NCBI RefSeq assembly: GCF_041435015.1
Contig: NZ_CP107989.1
Span: forward strand, 496,001-560,000
Reading direction: 5' to 3'
From: Streptomyces canus
GTDB lineage: Bacteria > Actinomycetota > Actinomycetes > Streptomycetales > Streptomycetaceae
Length of the DNA: 64,000 nucleotides
Shown: piece after piece, positions 53,638-62,892 of the stretch
How positions within the stretch are numbered: position 1 is the stretch's first letter
Layout: each line of letters starts with the position of its first letter
The notes under the pieces: model-generated
What the model was told of the DNA's origin: nothing
Database searches by the model: none
What the model saw: only the letters and a program-made list of their open reading frames with translations
Translations under genes and position numbers: made by a program

Positions 53638-54282
53638 TCAGCGGGCGAGGGAGACGGCGAAGGGCTCGAAGCCGTGTCGGCGCAGAATGTGGGGCACGAC
53701 CAGGATCATGGCCTCGGTGGCGCGGGCCGTGGTGATGTCGCCGAGGTCCTCGATCCGTTCCGGCTGCCAGCCCAGGTCGCCGAGCAGGCCGGTGACGGTC
53801 CTCTTCGCGAGTTCGTCGTCGCCCGAGAGATAGGCGGTCGGTGGGGTGGCCAGGGTTTCGGGAGCGGTCATGACCGTGAAAAGCATGGTGTTGAGGGTCT
53901 TGACCACGTGGGTGTCGGGGAGCGCGGCCTGGAGCTTCTCGGCGAGGCTGCTGCCGGGGTAGCACAGGTCGCCGGGCAGGCCGTCACTGTCGTCGCCGGT
54001 GGCGTTGGAGACGTCGACGAGGATCTTGCCGGCGAGTTCGGTGCGCAGGTCGGTGAGTCGGTCGAGGGAACTTCCGCCGGGCGTCGCGTTGATCACGATG
54101 TCCGCGGTGCGGGCAGTGGTGCGCTGGTCGGCGAAGGCGATCCGCGGGGCGAGCCCGGCGGTGCGGGCGGCGGTCCTTTCAGGGCTCCGGACACCGAGGG
54201 TGACATGGTGTCCGGCTGCGGAGAGCTTGCCGGCGAGGTTGGTGCCGACGCGGCCGGCGCCCAGTATGCCGATGCTGGTCAT
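53638..54282 (-). CDS. F420-dependent NADP reductase-like (NADPH-binding) protein
   Basis: 214 aa. Starts MTSIGILGAGRVGTNLAGKL, then HHVTLGVRSPER, IVINATPGGSSLDRL and LPDTHVVKTLNTMLFTVM, the F420H2:NADP oxidoreductase fold. It may pass hydride between F420 and NADP, or be a related imine/ketone reductase. The gene lies 61 nt downstream of the inositol-phosphatase-like gene, same strand, probably one operon under the LysR regulator. Confidence 0.88.
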   Translation of the reverse strand: MTSIGILGAGRVGTNLAGKLSAAGHHVTLGVRSPERTAARTAGLAPRIAFADQRTTARTADIVINATPGGSSLDRLTDLRTELAGKILVDVSNATGDDSDGLPGDLCYPGSSLAEKLQAALPDTHVVKTLNTMLFTVMTAPETLATPPTAYLSGDDELAKRTVTGLLGDLGWQPERIEDLGDITTARATEAMILVVPHILRRHGFEPFAVSLAR

Positions 54283-54343
54283 GCGGTGATGCTCCTTGCG
54301 GTATCGGGGCGGTATCGGGGTGGGGAAGAGCAGAGACTTCGGG

Positions 54344-55156
54344 TCATGCGGTCGTCGCGAGGACCTTGAGGGCGGCGCCGTGGATGCCGGGGGCGGCGGC
54401 CAGGAAGTCGCGGCTGCCGGTGTTCCAGGGGTCGCCCGTCAGGTCGGTGACGGTGCCTCCGGCCTCGGAGACCAGCAGGGCGCCGGCGACCAGGCCGGAG
54501 CGGACGTCGGAGAACTGCCAGAACGCGTCCATGCGTCCGGCGGCGACGTGGATGAGCTGCATCGTGGCGGGAACGGACACACGCACGACCAGGCCGTTGA
54601 TGAGCATCGCGGTGACGGAGTCACCGATCCGCCGGAAGGTGCGCTCGTCCTCGCCGGGCTTGGCCTGGCCGGTGCCGATGAGCGCCGCGCCCAGGTCGGT
54701 CTTGGCGGACACCTTCAGGGGCCGGTCGTTGAGGCGGGCACCGCCGTCGGCGACCGCGGTGTAGGTGTCGCCGGTCAGCGGCAGATGGACGACAGTGAGT
54801 ACCGGCTGGTTGTCGCGGACCAGGGTGGCGGTGACGGCCCAGTCGTCCATGCCGTGAACGTGGTTGATGTTGCCCTCGGCGGGGTCGACGACCCACCACT
54901 CCCCGGGCGGCAGCGCGCCGCCGGCCAGCTCGTCCTCGGCCCACTGCGACCCCGGCCGGGCCCGCAGCAGCGGCTCCCGCAGCACGTCCAGCACCGCGTC
55001 GTCGTTGGCGTGGATCTCACCCACGACCTCGTCCAGACTTACGCCCCGGGCATGCGAGGTGTGGCGGTCGCGCAGCGTGACGCCGGCGGTCTTCACCGCG
55101 ACCGTCACGTCGGACAGAAGCGTCGTACCGGCGTCGAAAGGCATGGCTGTGCTCAT
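54344..55156 (-). CDS. Inositol monophosphatase-family protein with altered metal motif
   Basis: 270 aa. The IMPase motif normally WVVDPxDGTxNF reads WWVVDPAEGNINHVHG, so the second Asp is Glu and GT is GN. The C-terminal motif normally WDxAAGxLLVxEAGG reads VRSGLVAGALLVSEAGGTV. The first metal Glu region (SQWAEDELAGG) is kept. Activity or substrate may therefore differ from inositol or sugar phosphatases. ATG at 55156 with AGGGAG upstream. Divergent from the LysR gene at 55272. Confidence 0.85.
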   Translation of the reverse strand: MSTAMPFDAGTTLLSDVTVAVKTAGVTLRDRHTSHARGVSLDEVVGEIHANDDAVLDVLREPLLRARPGSQWAEDELAGGALPPGEWWVVDPAEGNINHVHGMDDWAVTATLVRDNQPVLTVVHLPLTGDTYTAVADGGARLNDRPLKVSAKTDLGAALIGTGQAKPGEDERTFRRIGDSVTAMLINGLVVRVSVPATMQLIHVAAGRMDAFWQFSDVRSGLVAGALLVSEAGGTVTDLTGDPWNTGSRDFLAAAPGIHGAALKVLATTA

Positions 55157-55236
55157 GGCGGGCTCCCTGGAATCGGTAGAAGCGGGGCGGGTGTCTCGCC
55201 CCCGCACTTCGAAGGTAGGCCGCAGGGTCATGAACA

Positions 55237-55259
55237 ACAAGTGCATGCTTGTCACTTGT
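55237..55259. promoter_or_regulatory. Inverted repeat, probable LysR box
   Basis: ACAAGTG (55237-55243) and CACTTGT (55253-55259) are exact complements with a 9-bp spacer, 12 nt upstream of the LysR start and in the divergent promoter. It suits a LysR dimer site for autoregulation. Confidence 0.7.
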
Positions 55260-55271
55260 AGAGTTACCGGC

Positions 55272-56243
55272 ATGCAACTGGATCTCAACCTGCTCACGGC
55301 CCTGGACGCCCTGCTGGAAGAGGGCAGCGTCACCGGCGCGGCGGCACGCCTCCACGTGACCGCACCGGCGATGAGCCGTTCCCTGGGCCGCATCCGCAAG
55401 GTCACCGGTGACCAGATCCTGGTCCGCACCGGCCGCAGCATGGTCCCCACCACCCGCGCGCTGGCCATGCGCGCCGAGGTCCACGCCCTCGTGCAACAGG
55501 CCCACCGCCTCCTGTCCGCGCAGCAGGAACTCGACCTGGCGGCCCTGGACCGGGTGTTCACCATCCGCTGGCACGACGCCCTGACCGCCGCATGCGGCAC
55601 CGCCTTGACCACGGCCGTCCACCATCAGGCCCCCGGCGTCCGGCTGCGCCTTTCCGCCGAACCCGGCGCGGACGACGCCGAGTTGCGCCGTGGTGAGGTC
55701 GATCTCGAATCAAGCTCCAGCGTTCCGACGCTCCCCGACATCCGCCACCGCCTCGTCGGCAAGGACCGGCTGATCGTCGCGGCCCGCCCGGGCCACCCGC
55801 TCACCGCGGGCCCGCTGAGCCTGGAGCATTACGCGGCCGCCGAACACCTCACCGTTTCGCGGCGCGGAAGCCTGCGCGACCCGATCGATGACGCCCTGAC
55901 CACACGCGGCCTCGAACGACGCGTCGTCGCCGTCGGGCCCACCGCCGCCTTCGCACTGCAACTCGCCCTCGACACCGACCTGATCGTCACCGTCCCCGAC
56001 GCGGTCACCCGCACGGCCCGGGAACAACTCGGCCTGGCCACGCTGCCACCGCCACTCCCGCTGCCCGACGTACCCCTGTACCTGCTGTGGCACCAGCGCT
56101 ACGACAACGACCGCGCCCACACCTGGCTGCGAGACCTGGCCACCGAAACCGTCCAGGCACTGTTCACACCACCGACTGCCTCTCAACTGCCCCGCACCAA
56201 CCGGACCGGGGCAGCCGACTCCCGTGCTCGCGAACATCACTGA
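55272..56243 (+). CDS. LysR-family transcriptional regulator
   Basis: 323 aa. Winged helix at the N-terminus: LDLNLLTALDALLEEGSVTG, AARLHVTAPAMSRSLGRIRK. The effector domain follows (about 90-290) with RLVGKDRLIVAARPGHPL. Divergent from the IMPase/F420-reductase pair with a palindrome between them, so it probably activates or represses that pair. Confidence 0.93.
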   Translation: MQLDLNLLTALDALLEEGSVTGAAARLHVTAPAMSRSLGRIRKVTGDQILVRTGRSMVPTTRALAMRAEVHALVQQAHRLLSAQQELDLAALDRVFTIRWHDALTAACGTALTTAVHHQAPGVRLRLSAEPGADDAELRRGEVDLESSSSVPTLPDIRHRLVGKDRLIVAARPGHPLTAGPLSLEHYAAAEHLTVSRRGSLRDPIDDALTTRGLERRVVAVGPTAAFALQLALDTDLIVTVPDAVTRTAREQLGLATLPPPLPLPDVPLYLLWHQRYDNDRAHTWLRDLATETVQALFTPPTASQLPRTNRTGAADSRAREHH

Positions 56244-56536
56244 CGACCATGTCCCGTGTGTCGGTCTCGCAGCACTCCGGACACCAGGTGACAGCTCGTT
56301 CCACGGTGCGTTTCGTTGCGACGAGTGGTGCCTGCGGCGGTGCCTCGCTCTTGACGGTCTGGTCCGGAGCGGGATCCGTTTCAGCCACAGGCCGAGTGAC
56401 TGGAGCCCTCTGTCGGGCCGCCGGGGGCACCGCCGCCCTGCTCACCAGGTGGCGCAACTCCGGTGCCACTACGAGGGGAGAGCCGACTGCCTGCTCGCAG
56501 TCACCGGTGTCACCACAGCCCTGAAGTGGAATCGGG

Positions 56537-57868
56537 TCACGCGGGGTGCGGCACCGGGCCCGGGAACGTGCCGTTGGCCGCTTGCGGGGGCGTATTCCCG
56601 GGAGGGGGAGAACTGAGGGCGGCCAGCATCGGCAGCGGCTCCAGCCCGAAGATGTCCCGACCGTTGATCTCGGCCATCGGGTCGATCCGGAACGCGCCGT
56701 GCGTCGCCAGTACGTGCACGTCCCGGACGAAGCGCTGGATCGGGTTGGCCAGGCCGACGGTCGAGGAACCGAGTGCCAGCTGCAGCCCGTCGATCACCTG
56801 GAGACAGGCGTGGATCTGATGGACGAGGTCCATCGTGATCTCCGGTTCCTCCGACGGGTGGAAGTCCTCGCTCGCCAGTGCGCGCCGGTCGATCTCGTCG
56901 GCCTGCCGCTCGATGACCGATGCGGCCGTGTTGATGACGGCCCTCGCCTTGCCTGCCACGACCTGCGTCGAGGCCATGTCGGCCATCGTCGGATACGGCA
57001 GGTTGAACGGCGGCCGCTTGGCTGCCTGCTCGACGAAGGCCTTGAAGGCACCCTGGGCCATGCCCAGGGCGAGCGCCGCGAACGCCGTCGTGGTGGCGAC
57101 CATGGTTCCGATCGCGGAGTGCATGAATCCGAGTCCCTGGTACGTGCCGCGCAGTGCGTCCATACGCGCGGGCATGTCCATGGTGTGGACGACTCGGTCC
57201 TCGGGGACGAACACCTCCTCGTCGGCCCGCACACTGTTGCTCGACGTGGCACTCAGGCCCATGACGTGCCAGTCGTCGACGATCGTGTACTGGTCCTGGG
57301 TGAGGAGCCCCATCGCCCGACGTCGTTCCCCGGTGTCGGGGTCTTCGTACTCGAACCCGACCGAGGCCCACTTCGCGATCTTGCAGCCACTTCCGAAGGA
57401 CCACTTGCCCTGCACCATCCAGCCGCCCTCCACCTTGCGACCGTCGCCGACCTTCGGCGCGAAGACGGTGGCGCCGAACAGGAGCGGTCCCTGCCAGGTC
57501 TTGATGTCGGCGAACACCTCCTCCTTCACACGCTCGTCGAAGGTGAGCGCGCCCCGGACAGCGCTGGAGACGATCACCGTCCAGCCGGCCGACGCATCGA
57601 CACGTCCGAGCTCACGCACGACCTCCGCGGTGTCGCGCGCGCCGGACGCGAATCCGCCCAGCTCGACCGGGACGGTGATACGGAACACGCCGATCTCGTG
57701 CAGTACCGAGACCGTCTCGGGTGCGAGCGCGCCCTGCGACTCCCCCTCACGGGCACGTTCGGCAAGGCCGGGCGCCGCCGCGCGCACCGCGTCGCGCATC
57801 CGCCGTCCCTCCTCGCTGAGATAGGGGGATTCGGGAAACCTGTTCACTTTGGGCGACGTCATTGTCAT
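56537..57868 (-). CDS. Flavin-dependent monooxygenase 1, acyl-CoA dehydrogenase fold (group D)
   Basis: 443 aa. Three-domain acyl-CoA-dehydrogenase-like layout: N-terminal helices, VPVELGGFASGARDTAEVVR, the beta domain with WMVQGKWSFGSGCKIAKWAS and DDWHVMGLSATSSNSVRADE, and the C-terminal helical bundle with GSSTVGLANPIQRFVRDVHV. Group D oxygenases (HpaB/HsaA type) use reduced flavin from a separate reductase to hydroxylate phenols. Last gene of the operon with the paralogues at 58671 and 60656. Its C-terminal tail after AALSS is longer and Pro-rich. Confidence 0.9.
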   Translation of the reverse strand: MTMTSPKVNRFPESPYLSEEGRRMRDAVRAAAPGLAERAREGESQGALAPETVSVLHEIGVFRITVPVELGGFASGARDTAEVVRELGRVDASAGWTVIVSSAVRGALTFDERVKEEVFADIKTWQGPLLFGATVFAPKVGDGRKVEGGWMVQGKWSFGSGCKIAKWASVGFEYEDPDTGERRRAMGLLTQDQYTIVDDWHVMGLSATSSNSVRADEEVFVPEDRVVHTMDMPARMDALRGTYQGLGFMHSAIGTMVATTTAFAALALGMAQGAFKAFVEQAAKRPPFNLPYPTMADMASTQVVAGKARAVINTAASVIERQADEIDRRALASEDFHPSEEPEITMDLVHQIHACLQVIDGLQLALGSSTVGLANPIQRFVRDVHVLATHGAFRIDPMAEINGRDIFGLEPLPMLAALSSPPPGNTPPQAANGTFPGPVPHPA

Positions 57869-58025
57869 CTCGGTTCTCTTTCTTCAACCTTGGGCAACGC
57901 CGGCCGCGTTCATCACTGCGTACGCGCGACGGCGGAATGCGATGCAGGGGGGAGCGCCTCCGCCCGGCGCCGTCAACAGCCAACGGATGCTGCGGGAGCG
58001 GTATGCGACCGGCCGGGCTCGCCGG

Positions 58026-58541
58026 TCAGTTCCCCGGCAGGGGCGCGGCCATCTTGCGGAAGGCGCTCCAGTGCTCGGCGAGCTTGCCGTCGCGCACCCG
58101 GAACACCGTCAGGATGTACCAGTCGTAGGTCTCGCCCGGGCTCGTCGGGTCCGGCGTCGGCGCCTTCATCATGACGCAGGCCAGTTCGCCCTCCACGGTC
58201 ACGTTCACCACCGGCGGCGGCGTGCCGTTGCCGGTCGGAACGTGGCGGAAGTGCTCGATGAGGTTGTCCAGGCCGTTGCCGGGTGCGTTCGGGTCGTGCT
58301 GGATGTAGTCCTCGACGACGTAACGCTTCATCACGTCAGCGACGTTCTCCTGCACGGTGCCGTCGCGGACCATGCGCCCGAGGTCCGCCTCGAAGTCGAC
58401 CAGCAGACGCTTGACGGCGGTCCGCTCGGGTGTGTCGGCCTGCGCGACGGCGGCCTTGAAGTCCTCGCGGTCCAGCCAGGTCTCGTACAGGGCGGGATCG
58501 TTGATGTGCGCGATGCCGTCGATGATGCTGAAGTCGTTCAT
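58026..58541 (-). CDS. SnoaL-like polyketide cyclase-family protein
   Basis: 171 aa. SIIDGIAHINDPALYETWLD, VKRLLVDFEADLGRMVRDG, MKRYVVEDYIQHDPNAPGNG and TYDWYILTVFRVRDGKLAEH match the SnoaL group, including YIQHDP. It could act on a hydroxylated product (isomerisation or dehydration). Sits between monooxygenase genes 2 and 1. Confidence 0.88.
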   Translation of the reverse strand: MNDFSIIDGIAHINDPALYETWLDREDFKAAVAQADTPERTAVKRLLVDFEADLGRMVRDGTVQENVADVMKRYVVEDYIQHDPNAPGNGLDNLIEHFRHVPTGNGTPPPVVNVTVEGELACVMMKAPTPDPTSPGETYDWYILTVFRVRDGKLAEHWSAFRKMAAPLPGN

Positions 58542-58670
58542 GCTCGGAGGGGCTCCTTGTCCCGGGAGGAATCTGTTGCGGCACGGCGCTCGGGGACGCC
58601 GCCGCCGATCATGGCGATGGGGGCAGGCCGCGGTCTTCTCCGCGTCGCGGGCCGTCCGGCGGCGCCGTTC

Positions 58671-59969
58671 TCAACCCATCTGCGGCTGGGGGGCGTTGAC
58701 GCCGCGCTGGGGCACCGCGGCGCCGACCATGGGGAAGGGCTCGAGCCCGAGGAGGCGTCGGCCGTTCTGCTCGGCGAGGGGGTCGACGCGGATCGCGCCG
58801 TGCGAGGTGACCACGCGTGCGTCGCGGACGAACCGCTGGATCGGGTTGGACAGCGCGATGGTGGAGGAACCGAGCGTCTTCTGGAGCAGGTTGATGGCGT
58901 CCTCGCACAGGTTCGCCGCGTACGCGAGCGCGAGGCTGATCTCCGACTCCTCCTCGTCGGTGAACTCGAGACCTGCCTCGGTGCGCGCGTCCACCTGGTC
59001 CGCGAAGCCTTCGATCGTCGCCCCGGCGAGAACGATCATCGCCTGCGCGCGCCCGGCGGCCACCTGGGCCGAGGCCATGTCGGCGACGCTCGGGTAGGGC
59101 AGGGTGAACGGCTTGCGCTTGATGGCCTGCTCGGCGAAGCACGAAAGTGCACCACGGGCCATGCCCAGCGTGATCGCGGTGCTGCTGAGGGCCACGGTCA
59201 TCAACAGCGCCCGGCCGCTCTGCTGGAAGGCTGCGCCGGTGTAGTGGTGCCGGATCTGGTCGAGCCGCGGCGGGAACTCGGCGAGGTCGAGGAAGCGGTA
59301 GTCGGGGACGAAGATCTCCTCGGTGACGCGCAGGCTGTTGCTGGACGTCCCGGAGAGCCCCATCACGTGCCAGTCGTCGAGGATCTCGAACTGCTCCCGC
59401 TCCAGGACCACCACACCGCGGCCGGTGCCGCCGGCCTCCGCCGGGTCGAAGGCGATCCCGACCATCGCCCAGCGGGCGTGCTTGCAGCCGCTGCCAAATG
59501 CCCACCTGCCGCTGACCATCCAGCCGCCGTCCACCTTGCGGGCGTCCCCGACCGTGGTCGCGAACACGGAGGCGCCCACGAGGGCCGGACCCACCCAGCC
59601 CTCGACGTCCTTGCGGATCTCCTCGATCAGCTCCGGCTGGAGCCCGAGGAAGTTGCGCAGGCCGACACCGACGAAGGCACTCCAGGCCGCCGAGCCGTCG
59701 CCCTCCCCCAGGGCTGCGACCACCTCGACCAGGTCCCGCGCGCCCAGAGCGGTGCCACCCCACTCGACCGGCATCGTCATCCGGTAGATGCCGGCCCCGT
59801 CGAGCGCCTTGAGCACATCGGGAGTCAACGCCCCGATCCGCTCCCCTTCGCGCGCCTGCTCCCGGATCAGCGGCCTGAGTTCGCGAATCCGATCGCGCAG
59901 CTCACGTCCGGCATCGGTCAGCCAAGGCGATTCCACGGCCCCGAACTCCGGGGCAATGTGCTGGAACAT
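58671..59969 (-). CDS. Flavin-dependent monooxygenase 2, acyl-CoA dehydrogenase fold (group D)
   Basis: 432 aa. Same domains as monooxygenase 1: MPVEWGGTALGARDLVEVVA, WMVSGRWAFGSGCKHARWAM, LDDWHVMGLSGTSSNSLRVT, GSSTIALSNPIQRFVRDARV. It shares more with monooxygenase 3 around FGSGCKHA. The C-terminal tail is short (PQRGVNAPQPQMG). The role is presumably the second of several ring hydroxylations, or an alternative substrate specificity. Confidence 0.9.
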   Translation of the reverse strand: MFQHIAPEFGAVESPWLTDAGRELRDRIRELRPLIREQAREGERIGALTPDVLKALDGAGIYRMTMPVEWGGTALGARDLVEVVAALGEGDGSAAWSAFVGVGLRNFLGLQPELIEEIRKDVEGWVGPALVGASVFATTVGDARKVDGGWMVSGRWAFGSGCKHARWAMVGIAFDPAEAGGTGRGVVVLEREQFEILDDWHVMGLSGTSSNSLRVTEEIFVPDYRFLDLAEFPPRLDQIRHHYTGAAFQQSGRALLMTVALSSTAITLGMARGALSCFAEQAIKRKPFTLPYPSVADMASAQVAAGRAQAMIVLAGATIEGFADQVDARTEAGLEFTDEEESEISLALAYAANLCEDAINLLQKTLGSSTIALSNPIQRFVRDARVVTSHGAIRVDPLAEQNGRRLLGLEPFPMVGAAVPQRGVNAPQPQMG

Positions 59970-60043
59970 CGGCTCTCCTCAATAAAGTTGGGCAAAAGAA
60001 GACGAACTGATCTGCATCGGGAATGAGTTGATGCCAGTCCCGC

Positions 60044-60619
60044 TCAAGCGGGGACAGCCGGCCTGTCGCCGTCGCCGAGTCGCCGGAAGCGGCTTCCGTG
60101 GAAGACCAGGGGTTCGGCGGACGCCAGTGTCCACAGGCGGTCTATCTCCAGCAGGGCGATGGTGTGGTCGCCCGCCGGCAGTTCGGCGCGGAGCGTGCAG
60201 GTGTACCAGGTGACGGCTCCGGGAAGGACGACCGCTCCTTCTCCGGTCGTCTCCCAGTGCACCTCCGCGAACCGGTTCTCCTCCGCACCCGCGAGGGCGC
60301 GGCACACTTCTCCCTGTTGCTCGCCCAGGACACTGAGGCCCAGCCGCGGACGCTGCCTGAGCTTCGGCCAGGTGCGGGACGAGGTCTGCATGCACACCGA
60401 GACGAGGGGCGGGGTCAGCGACACGGAGGTGAAGGAGCTCACCGCCATACCGACGGGGCGATCGTCCACCATTGCGCACACCGCGATCACACCGCTCGGG
60501 AAACGGCCGAACGCTTCCCGCAGAGCCTGCGCGTCCATCGGTGCCACCGGTGTGAGCTGCGGCTCGATGCCGGGGCCGGGAGTCATGACCCCCTGGGGCC
60601 CGTGGTCATTCATCGACAT
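60044..60619 (-). CDS. Flavin reductase (FMN-binding, two-component monooxygenase partner)
   Basis: 191 aa. FGRFPSGVIAVCAMVDDRPV, GMAVSSFTSVSLTPPLVSVC and GLSVLGEQQGEVCRAL match HpaC-type NAD(P)H:flavin reductases. FHGSRFRRL ends the domain. It supplies reduced FMN or FAD to the oxygenases. Only one reductase serves three oxygenases. The ATG at 60619 has AAGG and GAGG upstream; 60613 is a near alternative. Confidence 0.92.
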   Translation of the reverse strand: MSMNDHGPQGVMTPGPGIEPQLTPVAPMDAQALREAFGRFPSGVIAVCAMVDDRPVGMAVSSFTSVSLTPPLVSVCMQTSSRTWPKLRQRPRLGLSVLGEQQGEVCRALAGAEENRFAEVHWETTGEGAVVLPGAVTWYTCTLRAELPAGDHTIALLEIDRLWTLASAEPLVFHGSRFRRLGDGDRPAVPA

Positions 60620-60655
60620 GATCCTCACCTTCTGTCTGGCTGCCGGGCGGCCGGC

Positions 60656-61900
60656 TCAGCCCACCTGGGGCACGCCGCCGGCGAACATGGGAAACGGCTC
60701 GAATCCGAGGAGCTGACGGCCGCTGAGCTCGGCCAACGGGTCGAAGCGGATGGCGCCATGAGTGGCCAGCACGCGCACGTCCCGCGCGAAACGCTGGATC
60801 GGGTTCTTGAGACTCACCGTGGAGGAGCCAAGGGCGAGTTGGAGCTTGTCGATGGCGTCCGCGCACAGCCGCACCGCGTAGACGAGGTCCATCGTGATCT
60901 CGGACTCTTCGGCGCCCGTGAACTCGATCCCGGCCATGGCTCGGCGGTCCACCTCGTCGGCGTGGCCGAGGACGGTCGCCCCCGCGGCGTTGATCATCGC
61001 GCGGGCCGTACCGGCGGTCACCTGGGTCGACGGCATGTCCGCCACGGTGGGGTAGGGCAGGTTGAACGGCTTGCGGGCCTTCGCCTGCTCGACGAAGCAG
61101 TCCAGGGTGCCGCGGGCCATACCGAGTGCGACGGCCACGTTGCTGAGACAGGTGATCAGCATGAGCGCGCGTGTGTCGTTGCGGAACCCGATACCGGCGT
61201 AGCGATCCCGCACGCTGTCCATGACCGCGGGGAAGTCGGCCAGGTCGACGAACCGGTGGTCGGGGACGAAGGCCTCCTCCTCGGCGGTGATGCTGTTGCT
61301 GGAGGTGGCTTTCAGCCCCATGACCTTCCAGTCGTCCAGGATCGTGTACTGCTCGCGCCTCAGCAGCGCCATTCCCCGGCCGGGCCGGCCTTCCGAGTCG
61401 TCGTAGGTCACGCCCACGGCCGCCCAGGCCGCGTGCTTGCAGCCGCTGCCGAACGCCCACTTCCCGCAGACCAGCCACCCGCCGCCGGTCCGGCGGGCCG
61501 ATCCCACGCTCGTGGAGAACACGGAGGCACCGACGACCAGCGGGCCGATCCAGGTGTCGATCTCCTTGAAGACCTCGTCGACGGTCTGCTGGGGGAACCC
61601 GAGGACATTGCGGATGCCGCCGGCCACGAAGACCGTCCAGGCAGCGGATCCGTCGCCTTCACCGAGCGCCGTGACGATCTCCACGACGTCTCTCGCCCCG
61701 AAAGCGTAACCACCCAGCTCGACGGGCAGCGCGGTCTTGAAGACACCCGCTTCGTGGATCGCCCTCAGCGTCTCGGGAGGCAGGGCGCCGAGCTCTTCTC
61801 CTTCCCGCGCTTCCTCACGCAGCAAGGGGATGAGGGCGCGCACCTCGTCCCGTATCTGTCGGCCGCGATCGCTGAGGTGCGGAGAGGGGGTCTTGTTCAT
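60656..61900 (-). CDS. Flavin-dependent monooxygenase 3, acyl-CoA dehydrogenase fold (group D)
   Basis: 414 aa. LPVELGGYAFGARDVVEIVT, WLVCGKWAFGSGCKHAAWAA, LDDWKVMGLKATSSNSITAE and GSSTVSLKNPIQRFARDVRV. First gene of the operon and directly divergent from the TetR gene, so most exposed to its control. The flavin reductase gene follows after 36 bp, so this is its closest partner. Confidence 0.91.
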   Translation of the reverse strand: MNKTPSPHLSDRGRQIRDEVRALIPLLREEAREGEELGALPPETLRAIHEAGVFKTALPVELGGYAFGARDVVEIVTALGEGDGSAAWTVFVAGGIRNVLGFPQQTVDEVFKEIDTWIGPLVVGASVFSTSVGSARRTGGGWLVCGKWAFGSGCKHAAWAAVGVTYDDSEGRPGRGMALLRREQYTILDDWKVMGLKATSSNSITAEEEAFVPDHRFVDLADFPAVMDSVRDRYAGIGFRNDTRALMLITCLSNVAVALGMARGTLDCFVEQAKARKPFNLPYPTVADMPSTQVTAGTARAMINAAGATVLGHADEVDRRAMAGIEFTGAEESEITMDLVYAVRLCADAIDKLQLALGSSTVSLKNPIQRFARDVRVLATHGAIRFDPLAELSGRQLLGFEPFPMFAGGVPQVG

Positions 61901-61938
61901 GGGGCTCCTTCACGGCTCAACTGTACTGCACTGTTCAG

Positions 61939-61960
61939 TCCAGTTGAACCGTACGGTAGG
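61939..61960. promoter_or_regulatory. Palindromic sites in the monooxygenase/TetR divergent promoter
   Basis: ACCGTACGGT (61948-61957) is a perfect 10-bp palindrome within TGAACCGTACGGTAGG. It overlaps GTTCA-N7-TGAAC just upstream. A similar TGGACCGTACAGTTCA occurs at 62893-62908, upstream of the MFS gene. Confidence 0.7.
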
Positions 61961-62030
61961 GTCCAGTGAAAGGTCAAGACATGAGATCCGTACCGGCGCT
62001 GAGCGGGGCCGGGACTCGACAAGGAGTGAG

Positions 62031-62732
62031 ATGGCTGAGCAGGGGCGTCCCCAGCGCACGGGCGCGGGCGGGCGGAACAAGCGGGAATCCATTCTCGACG
62101 CCGCGGTCGAGCTGTTCCTGGAACTCGGCTTCGATCAGACCTCGATGGACGCCGTGGCGGCACAGGCCGGAGTCTCGAAGACGACCGTCTACGCCCACTT
62201 CGGAGACAAGCTGGAGCTGTTCCGTGCGGTGATCGCCCGCGGAGGAGCCTCCCTCGACTTCGATCTGGACCAGACGATGCTCGCCTCCGTCGACGATCCA
62301 CAGGAGAGGCTGGCACGCATCGCCCTGAAGCTCCTCCAGGCCACGACCGCTCCGAACTACCTGGCCTTCATTCGGGTCCTGACCGTCGAGGCGGCCCGCC
62401 GCCCCGAGCTGACCGAGACGATTCGATCCCTCGGCGTACCGCATGTCGTCGATCTGGTGGCCGTGGCGCTCCGCGAGGACGCACGGCTGCACGGCTACAC
62501 CCTTTCCGACGCGGAGGCCTACGCCGGACTGTTCGTGCGCATGACGGCGGCCGGACCGCAGATGGACGCGCTGCTGGATCTGGAGGCCGACCGCGACCCG
62601 GACCATCTCGAGGCGTACGCCAGATGGACGACGGCCATCTTCCTGCGCGGCCTGAGCGCCGACGACCGGCCGGACGTACCCGATTCCGCGATCCACCAGG
62701 TCTTCCCCTGGCTGTCACGGGCGAGTTCCTGA
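62031..62732 (+). CDS. TetR-family transcriptional regulator of the monooxygenase operon
   Basis: 233 aa. TSMDAVAAQAGVSKTTVYAH and FGDKLELFRAVIARGGAS are the helix-turn-helix. The C-terminal domain is of the type often fused to aromatic-responsive regulators (AVALREDARLHGYTLSDAEA). AAGGAG precedes the ATG. Divergent from the monooxygenase operon with palindromes in between. Confidence 0.93.
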   Translation: MAEQGRPQRTGAGGRNKRESILDAAVELFLELGFDQTSMDAVAAQAGVSKTTVYAHFGDKLELFRAVIARGGASLDFDLDQTMLASVDDPQERLARIALKLLQATTAPNYLAFIRVLTVEAARRPELTETIRSLGVPHVVDLVAVALREDARLHGYTLSDAEAYAGLFVRMTAAGPQMDALLDLEADRDPDHLEAYARWTTAIFLRGLSADDRPDVPDSAIHQVFPWLSRASS

Positions 62733-62736
62733 CTCA

Positions 62737-62775
62737 CGCCGTGGCGCGGGAGACGCAGACTTCCGCGCCACGGCG
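62737..62775. terminator. Hairpin after the TetR gene
   Basis: CGCCGTGGCGCGG and CCGCGCCACGGCG form a perfect 13-bp stem around a 13-nt loop, beginning 4 nt after the TetR stop. Confidence 0.8.
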
Positions 62776-62892
62776 TTCCCGAGCACTCCTGCGGGATTGC
62801 CGGACACCGCACGCCCCGACCCCTTCCGGCCCCCCTTTCGGGGTGGCGATGGCGATTCGATTCATGCGGGCCTCTTGACCGATCGAATGCAC

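Noticed and set aside
56164..56469. Minus-strand frame with CPECC-type cysteines
   Set aside because: Only one Cys cluster, overlaps the end of the LysR gene, no start signal; not enough for a zinc-ribbon call.
57849..60026. 725-codon open frame on the plus strand
   Set aside because: Antisense to the SnoaL and monooxygenase 2 genes, which are clearly coding; composition is typical of a shadow frame.
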